Source of the DNA: Chryseobacterium gleum
GTDB lineage: Bacteria; Bacteroidota; Bacteroidia; Flavobacteriales_D; Crocinitomicaceae
NCBI GenBank assembly: GCA_945888595.1
Contig: CAMDAO010000009.1
Location: 1-39,360, forward strand
Length of the DNA: 39,360 nucleotides
Direction of reading: 5' to 3'
The notes below the pieces were generated by a model that was not told where the DNA came from, made no database searches, and worked only from the letters and a program-made list of their open reading frames with translations. A program made the translations under genes and the position numbers. Shown piece after piece: positions 16,421 through 26,126 of this stretch. Numbering within the stretch: the first letter of the stretch is position 1; each line of letters starts with the position of its first letter.

Positions 16421-19400
16421 ATGAAGTTCACATATAAGATTTTTGAAACATATGTGATGAATTATACATCGCTTAAAACGCGCGAGCGAAGTTCGGATTC
16501 TCGTATTCAAGAATTAGAAGTTACAGAGACAAAAATCACAGCTAAAGTCAAAGGCTCTAAGATATATACAGTCATCATCGATTTAAAACCGGATAAAGTC
16601 AAAGATTCTTCATGTACTTGTCCATTCGATCTTGGCCCTGTTTGTAAGCATGTTGTGAATGTTTTATTGGAAGTAGACCAAATTAAAAAAAGTGAGAACA
16701 GCATAGCAAGTGAGCAAGTCGATGGAAGTGCGGACATGGCAGAAATGCAGCAGTATCATTCGCACGATTATGTTTTCGAAGATTTTAGATTTTCAGATTT
16801 AACCAATACTTTTATATTAAAAAATAGTTTAGAGATAGCGGATGATGGAAAACGAGGTTATTTCGATATACTTCCTACGTCAATTCAACTAAATCAAGCT
16901 TCTTTTAAGGATACGTATAGTTTCTTTCAACAAATACCCACGCAAGCAACGCTTAAAAACAATACGTTAACCTTGACTTGCAAATGTTTAACAAAAAAGA
17001 AGAAAATGTGTGAACATCAAGTTCAGCTTTTATTCAATTTGAAAGATAGAAAAGAATTACGCGTTTTTTTTGATGCAGATTTAAGAAGAAAGGAAATTTA
17101 TGCCGTCGCGCTGGATTATGGACTAGAAAATGAACCGGATTTTGAAATGTATTTCGATTTATCCTACAACGGTCGAACACTTGATATTACTCCTAAAATC
17201 AAAGAGATTCTTCCTGTTAATAAGAAAACTACTGATTTTTTAACAAAGAATTTATTACCCATAAAAAATCAAATTACACCCTTAGATACTAATTATTCAA
17301 ATTCAAAATTGATCATGGTTTTTGGTCAGCATCGCTATTATGATCATATTTTTGTTGAATTTTTAGAAGCAAAAACAACGAAAGATGGGAGTATAAAGAA
17401 TCCTTTGAATCCAAAAGATCCGCTTGATTTTATTTGGAAATCTGAAAAAAATACAGACATCAAATTTTACTCGGGATTAGTTAAATTCCAAAATAGTGCG
17501 ATACGCAATAATTCAACCACAGATTTAGAAGGATTGCGAGCGATTGTAAAAAACCCCTTGAATATTGATGCGTATTATCACAATTCAAATGTATCAGATA
17601 AACTGACGGCCAGTTCTGTTATCCCCGTTAAATTAGAGATTTTAGATGCAGACCTTATTTTAGATGTGAATCTAAGAAATCATTTTTATGAAATTTCGGG
17701 AAAATTAGAAATTAATGGAAAATTCCATGATCTAAAGGATTTAAAATTAAAATACACCTATTTCATCTTGATTGGGGGGACGATGTATTTACTAGGAAAT
17801 GTTAATTATTCGCGCGTAATTGAATTTTTCAGAAGGAATAATCAGACTATTCTTATTCATGAATCTAAATTTGAAGAATTTCAGCAGACGATTCTTTCCA
17901 ATTTAGAAAATAAAATAAAAATCAATTATTCATTTTTAAAACCTGCTACAAAAAAACAAATTAAAGAATATGGTTTTGATCAAAAGGTTGAGAAGTTAAT
18001 CTATCTTTCTGATTCAGATGAATATGTAATGATCTCTCCAGTAGTGAAATATGGAAATGTGGAGGTTCCTGTTCTTTCGAGAAAACAGATTTATTCTATC
18101 GATAGTAAAGGGAATCCATTTTCAATCACTAGGAATGAAGATTTAGAAGTACAATTTGTTTCGATTTTATTGCGGCAACATCCTCACTTTGAGGAACAAT
18201 TAGAGCAGGATTTTCTATATATTCACAAGCAACAGTTCTTAGAAGAAGGGTGGTTTTTTGATGTTTTTGAAGAATGGAAAGAATTAAATATTACGATTCT
18301 TGGTTTTAATGAACTAAAGGCCAATAAATACAATCCATATAAAGCCAAAGTTACCATTAGTGTGGCAAGTGGATTGGATTGGTTTGATACATCTCTACAA
18401 GTTCGATTTGGAGATCAAAATGTGAGTTTAAAACAATTACAAAAGGCAGTTAAAAATAGTGCAAAATACGTTGAGTTGGGTGATGGAACGCTAGGATTGC
18501 TTCCAGAACAATGGGTTGAAAAGTTTTCGAAATATTTTAGAGCGGGAGAAGTTGTTAAAGAGAATATTCGCACGCCTAAAATGAATTTTTCTGAAATTTC
18601 GGAATTATATGAAGATGAAGTCTTGACCATCAAAGCACGCGAACAATTAGCATATTATCAATCTAAGATGTCTACTTTTCACGAGATTAAAGAAATAAAA
18701 GTTCCTGAATCGTTGAATGCAACTTTGAGAGATTATCAAAAACAGGGATTAAACTGGTTGAATTTTTTGGATGAATTTGAATTTGGCGGATGTTTAGCAG
18801 ATGATATGGGACTTGGTAAAACCATTCAAATTATTGCCTTTATTCTTTCGCAACGAGAAAAAAAAAGGCACAATACGAACTTAATTGTTGTTCCTACTTC
18901 TTTGATTTTTAATTGGCAAAAGGAAGTGGAAAAGTTTGCTCCTTCGATTAAAATTCAAACCATTTATGGATCCGATCGAATAAAAAACACGAAGAATTTT
19001 GATGAATTTGAGGTTATTTTAACGTCTTACGGAACGTTGTTATCTGATATTCGGTTTTTGAAAGAATACCATTTTAATTACATTTTTCTGGATGAATCAC
19101 AAGCAATAAAAAATCCTGAATCGCAACGATATAAGTCTGTTCGACTTCTGCAATCTAGAAATAAAATTGTTTTGACCGGGACCCCAATAGAAAATAATAC
19201 ATTTGATCTATTCGGACAATTTTCATTTGCTTGCCCGGGGTTATTAGGTAATAAGCAAAGATTTACAGATCATTATTCGCAACCGATTGATAAATTTAAA
19301 GACGCGGGAAGAGCCGTTGAACTGCAAAAGAAAATTAACCCATTTTTATTAAGGAGAACAAAAGCGCAAGTAGCCACTGAATTACCAGATAAAACAGAAA

Positions 19401-20107
19401 TGATAATTTATTGTGAAATGGGTGAGGAGCAAAGAGCAATTTATGATTCGTATAAACAAGAATTTCGCGAATTTTTAATGGCTTCGTCTAATCAGAAATC
19501 TACGATGGATACCATGCATATATTAGCAGGTCTAACGAAAATGAGACAAATTTGTAATTCACCTTCCTTGCTAAATGATCAAGAATTTTACGGGAATTCA
19601 TCTGCAAAAATTGACGTTTTAATGGAAGAAATTGAAACGAAGTCGTCTGAGCACAAAATGATCATCTTTTCTCAATTTGTTTCAATGCTAGACCTAATTA
19701 AAGTAGAATTAGAAAAACGACAAATTCCGTTCGAATATTTAACGGGGAAAACAAAAAATAGACAATCAAAAGTCGAAGAATTTCAAACGAATTCAGATGT
19801 TAGAGTTTTCTTAATTAGTTTAAAGGCAGGAGGGACCGGTTTGAATTTAACCGAAGCAGATTATGTGTACTTAGTTGATCCTTGGTGGAATCCAGCGGTT
19901 GAAAACCAGGCAATCGATAGATGTTATAGGATTGGACAAAAGAAAAATGTGGTAGCGGTAAGATTGATTTGTCCCGGCACAATTGAAGAGAAAATTATGA
20001 AATTACAAGAATCCAAAAAAGATTTGGTAAATGATTTAATCAAAACGGATGAAACTATTTTGAAATCATTATCAAAATCTGATTTAATTGGTTTTTTTAC
20101 CGATTGA
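16421..20107 (+). CDS. SNF2-family DEAD/H-box ATPase with SWIM zinc-binding N-terminus
   Basis: 1228 residues. A SWIM motif lies at C65-T-C67...C75-K-H77, and a second SWIM-like CxCx7CxH occurs at C187-C189-C197-H199. Residues ~210-720 are a family-typical beta-rich region. The SNF2 core follows: motif I DDMGLGKTIQ (794-803), Walker B DESQ (891-894, instead of the common DEAQ), LTGTPIENN, then in RecA domain 2 KAGGTGLNLTEADYVYLVDP and AIDRCYRIGQ. Such proteins are ATP-driven DNA translocases, akin to RapA/HepA. A role in transcription recycling, repair or nucleoid remodelling is possible; none can be named. It precedes the nuclease fusion by 117 nt. Confidence 0.93.
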   Translation: MKFTYKIFETYVMNYTSLKTRERSSDSRIQELEVTETKITAKVKGSKIYTVIIDLKPDKVKDSSCTCPFDLGPVCKHVVNVLLEVDQIKKSENSIASEQVDGSADMAEMQQYHSHDYVFEDFRFSDLTNTFILKNSLEIADDGKRGYFDILPTSIQLNQASFKDTYSFFQQIPTQATLKNNTLTLTCKCLTKKKKMCEHQVQLLFNLKDRKELRVFFDADLRRKEIYAVALDYGLENEPDFEMYFDLSYNGRTLDITPKIKEILPVNKKTTDFLTKNLLPIKNQITPLDTNYSNSKLIMVFGQHRYYDHIFVEFLEAKTTKDGSIKNPLNPKDPLDFIWKSEKNTDIKFYSGLVKFQNSAIRNNSTTDLEGLRAIVKNPLNIDAYYHNSNVSDKLTASSVIPVKLEILDADLILDVNLRNHFYEISGKLEINGKFHDLKDLKLKYTYFILIGGTMYLLGNVNYSRVIEFFRRNNQTILIHESKFEEFQQTILSNLENKIKINYSFLKPATKKQIKEYGFDQKVEKLIYLSDSDEYVMISPVVKYGNVEVPVLSRKQIYSIDSKGNPFSITRNEDLEVQFVSILLRQHPHFEEQLEQDFLYIHKQQFLEEGWFFDVFEEWKELNITILGFNELKANKYNPYKAKVTISVASGLDWFDTSLQVRFGDQNVSLKQLQKAVKNSAKYVELGDGTLGLLPEQWVEKFSKYFRAGEVVKENIRTPKMNFSEISELYEDEVLTIKAREQLAYYQSKMSTFHEIKEIKVPESLNATLRDYQKQGLNWLNFLDEFEFGGCLADDMGLGKTIQIIAFILSQREKKRHNTNLIVVPTSLIFNWQKEVEKFAPSIKIQTIYGSDRIKNTKNFDEFEVILTSYGTLLSDIRFLKEYHFNYIFLDESQAIKNPESQRYKSVRLLQSRNKIVLTGTPIENNTFDLFGQFSFACPGLLGNKQRFTDHYSQPIDKFKDAGRAVELQKKINPFLLRRTKAQVATELPDKTEMIIYCEMGEEQRAIYDSYKQEFREFLMASSNQKSTMDTMHILAGLTKMRQICNSPSLLNDQEFYGNSSAKIDVLMEEIETKSSEHKMIIFSQFVSMLDLIKVELEKRQIPFEYLTGKTKNRQSKVEEFQTNSDVRVFLISLKAGGTGLNLTEADYVYLVDPWWNPAVENQAIDRCYRIGQKKNVVAVRLICPGTIEEKIMKLQESKKDLVNDLIKTDETILKSLSKSDLIGFFTD

Positions 20108-20179
20108 TATACTTTAGGGTAAAATTATTTTAACCTGAGATTCTGTGTTACTATTCTAAATAAAATATATTCCCAAAGA

Positions 20180-20210
20180 TTGGATTAAATATTCAAAAAT
20201 TCTAGGTTTC
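20180..20210 (+). promoter_or_regulatory. Predicted promoter of the exonuclease/GIY-YIG gene
   Basis: TTG (20180-20182), 20-nt spacer, TAGGTTTC (20203-20210), one base from TAnnTTTG. The ATG at 20225 leaves a leader of about 8-10 nt. It suggests the nuclease gene can be transcribed apart from the helicase gene. Confidence 0.45.
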
Positions 20211-20224
20211 TTTACAATCTTGTA

Positions 20225-21598
20225 ATGCATTACGTAATAATCGACATAGAAACAACTGGTGGAAGCCCTAAAAGCTCCAAGATAACGGAAATCGCTATGT
20301 ATAAACACGATGGCGTAAAAATCATTGATCAGTATGAAACATTGATTGATCCTGAGATGCAAATTCCAGAGTTTATTGTTCGTTTAACTGGTATTAATGA
20401 TGAAATGGTAGATGGTGCTCCTAAATTTCACGAAGTAGCAAAAAAAATTGTCGAATTTACCGAAGGATGTGTCTTTGTTGCTCACAATGTTAGTTTTGAT
20501 TATGGCGTTATTCGACATGAATTTAGAAAATTGGGATTTGATTATAGACGAGCGCATTTATGCACTGTAATTGCCTCTAGGAAAATATTACCGGGACTTG
20601 AATCATATAGTTTGGGTAAATTAACGCGAGATTTGGGAATAGAATTAATAGGTCGACATCGAGCGGGTGGTGATGCGTTTGCTACGGCAAAATTATTTAC
20701 AATCTTAATCGAAAAAAATGGTGAAGAATTAGCCAATTTTGTAAATGAAGATGTTAATCCTCAGATTTTTCACCCCAATTTAGATATTGCAGAACTAGAT
20801 GAAATTCCAGATAAGATTGGAGTTTATAGATTTTACAATGAATTCAATCAACTTATTTTTGTAGGTAAAAGCAAAGGCGTAAAAAGAAGGATTGAGCAAC
20901 ATTTGAAAAACACGAAATCTAAAAAGGGAGCACAATTAATCAAGGAAATTGCAAAAATTGAATATGAGTTAACTGGCTCAGAATTGATCTCTATATTATT
21001 GGAAAAAAATATAATAACCACCAAAAACCCATCAAAAAACTCACCCTTGAAGAATGTACACTATTCCCATGGAATCTATCAATATTTTGATGAGCAGGGC
21101 TATAGTAGATTTTATATTGGGATATCTTCAAAAGTGATTGAAATTCCATTGAAAAGCTACACTTCAAAGAAAGAAGCTATCAGCCAAATGGAAAAAATGA
21201 TAGAGAAATATCATTTATGTCAAAAGCTTTGTGATTTATACGTGACATCATCATCATGCTTTCAATATTCAATTAAAGAATGTAATGGAGCATGTATTGG
21301 TGAAGAAGCAGTGGAAGCTTACAATACGCGCGCGAACGATTTAATAAAAGAGTTAGACGTAAATGAAGAAAGTTTTTATATCGTCGAAAACGGTCGTCAA
21401 AAAGGCGAGAAAAGTTTTATTTTAGTCGAAAACGGGAGTTTGATTGGGTATGGTTATGCGCCTTTTCATCTTCAACATAGCCCCGTTGAAAAATGGATCA
21501 ATCAGATGGAATTTATTCGTGAAGAAAGGGATTCATCGTTGGTTCTAGATTTATATTTAAAAAACAATCCATTACTCACAATCGTTCGTTTTCAGTAA
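20225..21598 (+). CDS. DEDDh exonuclease (DnaQ-like) fused to a GIY-YIG/UvrC-like nuclease domain
   Basis: 457 residues. Residues 1-165 form a DnaQ-type 3'-5' exonuclease with all motifs: DIETTG (7-12), AHNVSFDYGV, and HRAGGDA. A GIY-YIG domain follows at ~195-280: GVYRFYNEFNQLIFVGKSKG, the arginine in VKRRIEQHL and the catalytic-type glutamate in GSELISILLEKN. The last ~170 residues resemble the Cys-containing linker of Cho/UvrC-like proteins (QKLCDL...CFQYSIKECNGACIGEE). The family is known as a DnaQ-UvrC-like fusion. Plausible role: incision then trimming at damaged DNA, independent of UvrABC. A strong terminator lies 55 nt beyond its stop. Confidence 0.92.
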   Translation: MHYVIIDIETTGGSPKSSKITEIAMYKHDGVKIIDQYETLIDPEMQIPEFIVRLTGINDEMVDGAPKFHEVAKKIVEFTEGCVFVAHNVSFDYGVIRHEFRKLGFDYRRAHLCTVIASRKILPGLESYSLGKLTRDLGIELIGRHRAGGDAFATAKLFTILIEKNGEELANFVNEDVNPQIFHPNLDIAELDEIPDKIGVYRFYNEFNQLIFVGKSKGVKRRIEQHLKNTKSKKGAQLIKEIAKIEYELTGSELISILLEKNIITTKNPSKNSPLKNVHYSHGIYQYFDEQGYSRFYIGISSKVIEIPLKSYTSKKEAISQMEKMIEKYHLCQKLCDLYVTSSSCFQYSIKECNGACIGEEAVEAYNTRANDLIKELDVNEESFYIVENGRQKGEKSFILVENGSLIGYGYAPFHLQHSPVEKWINQMEFIREERDSSLVLDLYLKNNPLLTIVRFQ

Positions 21599-21652
21599 TT
21601 TAGTCTAATTAATTTATCCCTTTCTAATCAAAGATATCAAGTTGAAGCATAA

Positions 21653-21685
21653 AAAAAATCTGCATGAATTTCATGCAGATTTTTT
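21653..21685. terminator. Bidirectional intrinsic terminator
   Basis: A perfect inverted repeat, ATCTGCATGAA (21658-21668) and TTCATGCAGAT (21670-21680), is flanked by an A-run on the left and a T-run on the right, extending the stem to about 16 pairs. It lies between the convergent exonuclease and secDF genes, and both strands give hairpin plus U-tract. Confidence 0.9.
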
Positions 21686-21748
21686 GTTTTTTTTACCGTT
21701 TTAACAATGCTATGAAATACACTGTTTTTCTGGTCGAAATATAGTTGA

Positions 21749-24745
21749 TTATTTTTTTAATTTTTTCGAGAAGTCAATCAAAATAGGTGTCGCAACACAT
21801 AATGAAGAATATGTCCCAATAATAACTCCTACTAGAAGTGCAAATAAGAATCCTTTAATCGCAGCTCCACTGAAAATAAACATAATTAAAACAACTACAA
21901 ATAATATCATAGAAGTGTTAAAAGTTCTACTCAACGTTGTATTCAATGATTTGTTAACGATATCATGGTGGTGCTCAGTTTCACCACTATTTCGCAGGTT
22001 TTCACGAATCCTATCAAATACAATCACTGTATCATTCATTGAATAACCGATTACGGTAAGAATCGCTGCAATGAAAGCTTGGTTAACATCTAAGCTAAAT
22101 GGCAAGTAACCATGAAACAAAGCGAAAATAGTAATTACGAAGAAAGCATCATGCGCTAATCCTATAATGGCACCAATAGAATACTGCCAAGAACCGAATC
22201 GAATTAAAATGTAGATGAAAATAGCTAATAACGCTAATGAAATAGCTCTCGCAGAAGAAGACCACAATTCACTTGACACAGCAGCAGAAATACTTCTAGA
22301 TTCAAGAATTTGATGGTTACCCATTTTATCTTTACATGCAATTAATCCTTCTTCTAATTTTTCTTTTACAAGTTGGGTAGCCTTATCATCACTCAATTTA
22401 TAATTGGTAATTATTTCTACGTTAAAATCATTTGATTTTGTTTTCAAATCAATAGATGAAATCTCTCCATTTTTATCAATGAAAACTTTTTCTAATTTAG
22501 AGCGCAAATAATTAATATCCGCTTTGTTTTCAAATTTAACAGCAAATGTTCTACCTCCTGTAAATTCAACACTTTGTTTTAAGCCATGCGTAAACATTGC
22601 AATAACACCAATAATTGTTACCGAAATTGAAAACATGTAAAAATATTTTCTTTTTCCTACCCAATCAAAATTGAAGTTTTGGAATAAGCCTTTTGACAAT
22701 TTCGTATTGAAAGAAATTGCTTTTCCTTTCTCTAACCAATTGTAAATAGCTAATTTAGAAATGATGATAGCAGAGAAAATAGAAGTGAAAATACCAATAA
22801 TTAGGGTAGTAGCGAATGATTTAATTTCTCCTTTTCCAAAAATTACTAATATAATTGCAACCAACAAGTGAGTCACATTCGCATCGATAATCGCAGGTAA
22901 TGCTTTTTTAAACCCTCTGTTTAATGACTCGCCTAAATCAACGCCTCTTGCTTGTTCTTCGCGAACACGCTCGAAAATCAAGATATTAGCATCTACAGCA
23001 GTACCAATTGTTAAAACGATACCAGCAATTCCAGCTAAGGTTAAAACCGCTCCAAACGATGCTAAACAACCGAAAATTAATACGATATTCACACACAAAG
23101 CGATATTCGCCGCTAAACCTGCTTTTCCATAGTAGAAATACATGTATAACAAAACTGCTAAGAAAGCAAAAGCAAAAGAAATTAAACCTGCTTTCGAGTT
23201 TTGAAGTCCTATTGTTGGACCAACTTTCATTTGCTCTTTAATGATACATGGTGCCGGTAAAGATCCCCCATTAAGCAGTCCAGATAAATCTTTTGCTTCA
23301 TCAATTGTAAAATTACCAGAAATTTGAGTGCTTCCACCTGTGATTGCTCCGTTGACACGAGGTGCGCTGTACACAAGACTATCCATAGTAATAGCAATGA
23401 TACGACCCACATTGTCACTCGTCATTTGTCCCCATTTTTCAGAACCGTTTTCAGTCATGCTAAGATTAACAGTGATCAAAGATGTAGATTGTTCGAATCC
23501 TGTATTTGCAGATTTAATGTCAGTACCACCCACCATTGCTTTCCCATTTTCAGGAATTTTTATAGCGTACAAGGTAAAAGCAAGATCTTTTGATTTTGCT
23601 CCTACTGATTCTGCTTCAGCAGACCACATAAAGGCTAAATCAGGAGGGAATACTGCAAGAATATCGTCTCTTCTTAACATTTGTTCAACTTGTGCTTTAT
23701 TTTCAGGTTTAATATAACCAACTGCATATTGTCCTGCACTTTGAACTAATTCTCCTAATCCTTTACCTGAACCACCTAATGGTTTTGTTAATTCAGCCAA
23801 TGATTTAGCAGCTTTATTTGTGTCTCCACCTGTTTTTGTTAACGTATCATTTGATGCATTGTCAACTTCTTTAATTTCTTTTTGTTTAGAAATATTTGTA
23901 GCTTGTTGCCACTGAGAAGCAATTGCATCTGCTTGGTAGGTTTCGTAGAATTGTAAATTTGCAGTTGAACTCATTTTTTGAGCTACAGTTACTTCGTCCT
24001 GCACACCTGGTAATTCAATGTAAAGTCGGTTTTTGGTAAGGTCTTTTTGGATATTAGGTTGCGCAACACCAAACTGATTAATACGTCTTTCCATAATTAA
24101 TTCAACACCATCCATGGAAGATGCCACTTTTTTCTGGAAATAATCAATTACATCAGAATTTGGTGAATTGATATTTAACTCACTAATTTCTTCAATATTA
24201 AATAATCGAACTAATTTTAGATCACCATTTATTTGTTTACTAGCCTCTTCAAATAATACCACAAAGTCACCTCCTTTTGCATTGTATTGTTTTAATGCTT
24301 TTTCATAAGGCTTTTTAAATTGTAAATCTCTGTTGTTTCTTGCATAATTCGAGATTAAGCCAGGAGTAGAAATCTCAAGTGTAACACTCATTCCTCCAAC
24401 TAAATCAAGACCAAAAGCTAAACTTCTTTTCTTAACGTCTTGAAAAGTAGAACCTAAAACTGGATAAACTGGACTTTCTGCTTTATCTTTTAGTATTTGA
24501 TTTAATAATGCTCCTTTTGCAATTTCATCCGCTTCCGGAGTAGAGAAATCAACTTTAGTGTTGTTTGGTAAGTAACCAACCCCACCATTTTTAGCCGCTG
24601 TTGCTTTTAACTCAGCTAAAGCTATGTTTGCTTTTTTGTCGGCACTTTGTTCAGTGGACATAGTAACCCAAGTAAACGATAATTGGTAAAGACATACAGC
24701 TGTCAATAATATCGTTAAAAACCAAAAAAATCCTTTATTACGCAT
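21749..24745 (-). CDS. secDF: Single-chain SecDF protein-export accessory subunit
   Basis: 998 residues joining SecD and SecF, which use the proton gradient to help SecYEG complete export. An N-terminal helix (MRNKGFFWFLTILLTAVCLY) is followed by FGLDLVGGMSVTLEI and the large periplasmic P1 region (~100-500), longer than in E. coli SecD and with a T/K/G-rich insert near 295-330. The SecD channel has GLISFAFAFLAVLLYM, LTLAGIAGIVLTIGTAVDANILIFERVREE and the TM helices to ~640. SecF starts near 690 with SVEFTGGRTFAVKF and ends with VIGYSMNDTVIVFDRIREN. Monocistronic, with its own promoter. Confidence 0.96.
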   Translation of the reverse strand: MRNKGFFWFLTILLTAVCLYQLSFTWVTMSTEQSADKKANIALAELKATAAKNGGVGYLPNNTKVDFSTPEADEIAKGALLNQILKDKAESPVYPVLGSTFQDVKKRSLAFGLDLVGGMSVTLEISTPGLISNYARNNRDLQFKKPYEKALKQYNAKGGDFVVLFEEASKQINGDLKLVRLFNIEEISELNINSPNSDVIDYFQKKVASSMDGVELIMERRINQFGVAQPNIQKDLTKNRLYIELPGVQDEVTVAQKMSSTANLQFYETYQADAIASQWQQATNISKQKEIKEVDNASNDTLTKTGGDTNKAAKSLAELTKPLGGSGKGLGELVQSAGQYAVGYIKPENKAQVEQMLRRDDILAVFPPDLAFMWSAEAESVGAKSKDLAFTLYAIKIPENGKAMVGGTDIKSANTGFEQSTSLITVNLSMTENGSEKWGQMTSDNVGRIIAITMDSLVYSAPRVNGAITGGSTQISGNFTIDEAKDLSGLLNGGSLPAPCIIKEQMKVGPTIGLQNSKAGLISFAFAFLAVLLYMYFYYGKAGLAANIALCVNIVLIFGCLASFGAVLTLAGIAGIVLTIGTAVDANILIFERVREEQARGVDLGESLNRGFKKALPAIIDANVTHLLVAIILVIFGKGEIKSFATTLIIGIFTSIFSAIIISKLAIYNWLEKGKAISFNTKLSKGLFQNFNFDWVGKRKYFYMFSISVTIIGVIAMFTHGLKQSVEFTGGRTFAVKFENKADINYLRSKLEKVFIDKNGEISSIDLKTKSNDFNVEIITNYKLSDDKATQLVKEKLEEGLIACKDKMGNHQILESRSISAAVSSELWSSSARAISLALLAIFIYILIRFGSWQYSIGAIIGLAHDAFFVITIFALFHGYLPFSLDVNQAFIAAILTVIGYSMNDTVIVFDRIRENLRNSGETEHHHDIVNKSLNTTLSRTFNTSMILFVVVLIMFIFSGAAIKGFLFALLVGVIIGTYSSLCVATPILIDFSKKLKK

Positions 24746-24778
24746 ATTCGTAAATCAATTAATTTATTAAATAAGGCG

Positions 24779-24809
24779 CAAATATAGAATTTCAATTTAA
24801 CACTATCAA
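24779..24809 (-). promoter_or_regulatory. secDF: Predicted secDF promoter
   Basis: On the minus strand TTG (24809-24807), a 20-nt spacer and TATATTTG (24786-24779) match the Bacteroidota consensus perfectly. The start codon at 24745 implies a leader of about 28 nt. Confidence 0.7.
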
Positions 24810-24998
24810 TAAACTTTGCAAAGGTTTTACCAAGTTTATCAACAAAACTTTTTTTTATAGTAAAATATTCATCACGATTTCACTCTGATAGTGTTGATAT
24901 ACTTCTTATTGGATTAGAATTACCTAGATAAATAAAATCATTTTTTATTTTATTTTATTTTCACTAATTTTCAGGAAATTATCGCTTTTTCACTATTA

Positions 24999-26117
24999 CT
25001 AGAGTGAATGATAAAATTCAATTAATTTTTCAGTGAAATTATCCCACGATTTTTCTTTGTTCTCAATTTCAATGTTTTCTGCAAATGATTCTTTTAAATT
25101 ATGTGCAAAATAATACTGAATGGCTTCACTTATGAGATCTGTTTGTGGTTCATTTACGATAATCCCTGTTTTTAGATGTGAGATTGTTTCTTTCAGACCC
25201 CCAACATCTGTAGCGATAATCGGGAGAGAGAAATGATTAGAAACTGCTGTTATTCCTGACTGGGTAGCATTTTTATACGGTAAAATACAGGCGTCTGAAG
25301 CTGAAAAATAGAAGGAAACGTCTGAATCACGAATATACTGATTGTGCAGATGAATTCTATTTGCAGCTTTCGAGGTTTTTATCAGTTCAGCATATTTTTC
25401 AAAGGATCCATACACTTCCCCTGCAATCAATAGTTGGTAACTGTCATCCAGCAGGTTCATCGACTCGATTAATAAGTCTAATCCTTTGTAATCCCGAATT
25501 AAACCAAAAAATAATAGTGTTTTTTTATCTGTTAGAAGATTTAATTTTTTTAGTGCCACATCTTTATCTATTTTATCACCAAAATGTCTATACACTGGAT
25601 GATCAATTCTCAAATATTTGGCAGTGGGGCGTAAGCTAAGTAGATCATTTAAAACAGTATCTGACATGACAACAAAACCGTCCGTTTTTTTTAAGAAAAA
25701 TCGATTAAATAAAGTGTCAAAAAAACGTTTTTCGTGCGGTATTACATTATGTAAAATCGATATTTGTTTCGTGTTTTTATTCATCTTTCTTGAAATAATA
25801 CCGAAAGCAGGTCCAAAAAATGACATCCAGTAATTGGAAATGAAAAGGTCAGATTTTTCCTTATTTATTGTTCGAGCTGCGCTGAAATAAGAAAAAGGGT
25901 TGATTGAATCTAGTATTCTAACTGCTGGTATTTTATCCACTGTGTCTGTTTCAGATACAAATTGGGTTTCTCCAGGGAAAAGAAAACTTGGATATTGTCG
26001 TTTGAATGTAAAGGGTTTTACCGAATTTTTCTTTTCAAGTGAGCGAACAAGTGGGGCGCTAAATTGAGATATACCACCTCTGAATGGGTAAAATGCTGAA
26101 AAAATAGAGATTTTCAT
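24999..26117 (-). CDS. Glycosyltransferase family 4 (GT-B fold)
   Basis: 372 residues. The N-terminal glycine-rich loop is FSAFYPFRGGISQFSAPL, and the donor-binding domain includes LLFFGLIRDYKGLDLLIESM, the ACILPYKNATQSG acidic/polar loop and IIATDVGGLKETI. These are hallmarks of retaining GT4 enzymes that transfer sugars from nucleotide donors. Cytoplasmic or membrane-associated; donor and acceptor cannot be told. It is the last gene of the GT2-phosphatase-MORN-lipoprotein run, 9 nt after the lipoprotein gene, which suggests work on an envelope polysaccharide or glycolipid. Confidence 0.9.
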   Translation of the reverse strand: MKISIFSAFYPFRGGISQFSAPLVRSLEKKNSVKPFTFKRQYPSFLFPGETQFVSETDTVDKIPAVRILDSINPFSYFSAARTINKEKSDLFISNYWMSFFGPAFGIISRKMNKNTKQISILHNVIPHEKRFFDTLFNRFFLKKTDGFVVMSDTVLNDLLSLRPTAKYLRIDHPVYRHFGDKIDKDVALKKLNLLTDKKTLLFFGLIRDYKGLDLLIESMNLLDDSYQLLIAGEVYGSFEKYAELIKTSKAANRIHLHNQYIRDSDVSFYFSASDACILPYKNATQSGITAVSNHFSLPIIATDVGGLKETISHLKTGIIVNEPQTDLISEAIQYYFAHNLKESFAENIEIENKEKSWDNFTEKLIEFYHSL

Positions 26118-26126
26118 GATTCAAAA

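Noticed and set aside
20115-20134. GGGTAAAATTATTTTAACC as a terminator after the SNF2 gene
   Set aside because: Imperfect AT-only stem with a bulge and no T-tract after it.
23324-23717. Open frames on the strand opposite secDF
   Set aside because: They lie wholly inside a strongly conserved gene and have no family features; they are antisense shadows.
24940-24961. TTTTA pentanucleotide tract as a phase-variation switch
   Set aside because: Short, AT-only, and over 120 nt upstream of the predicted secDF promoter; secDF is not a likely phase-variable gene.
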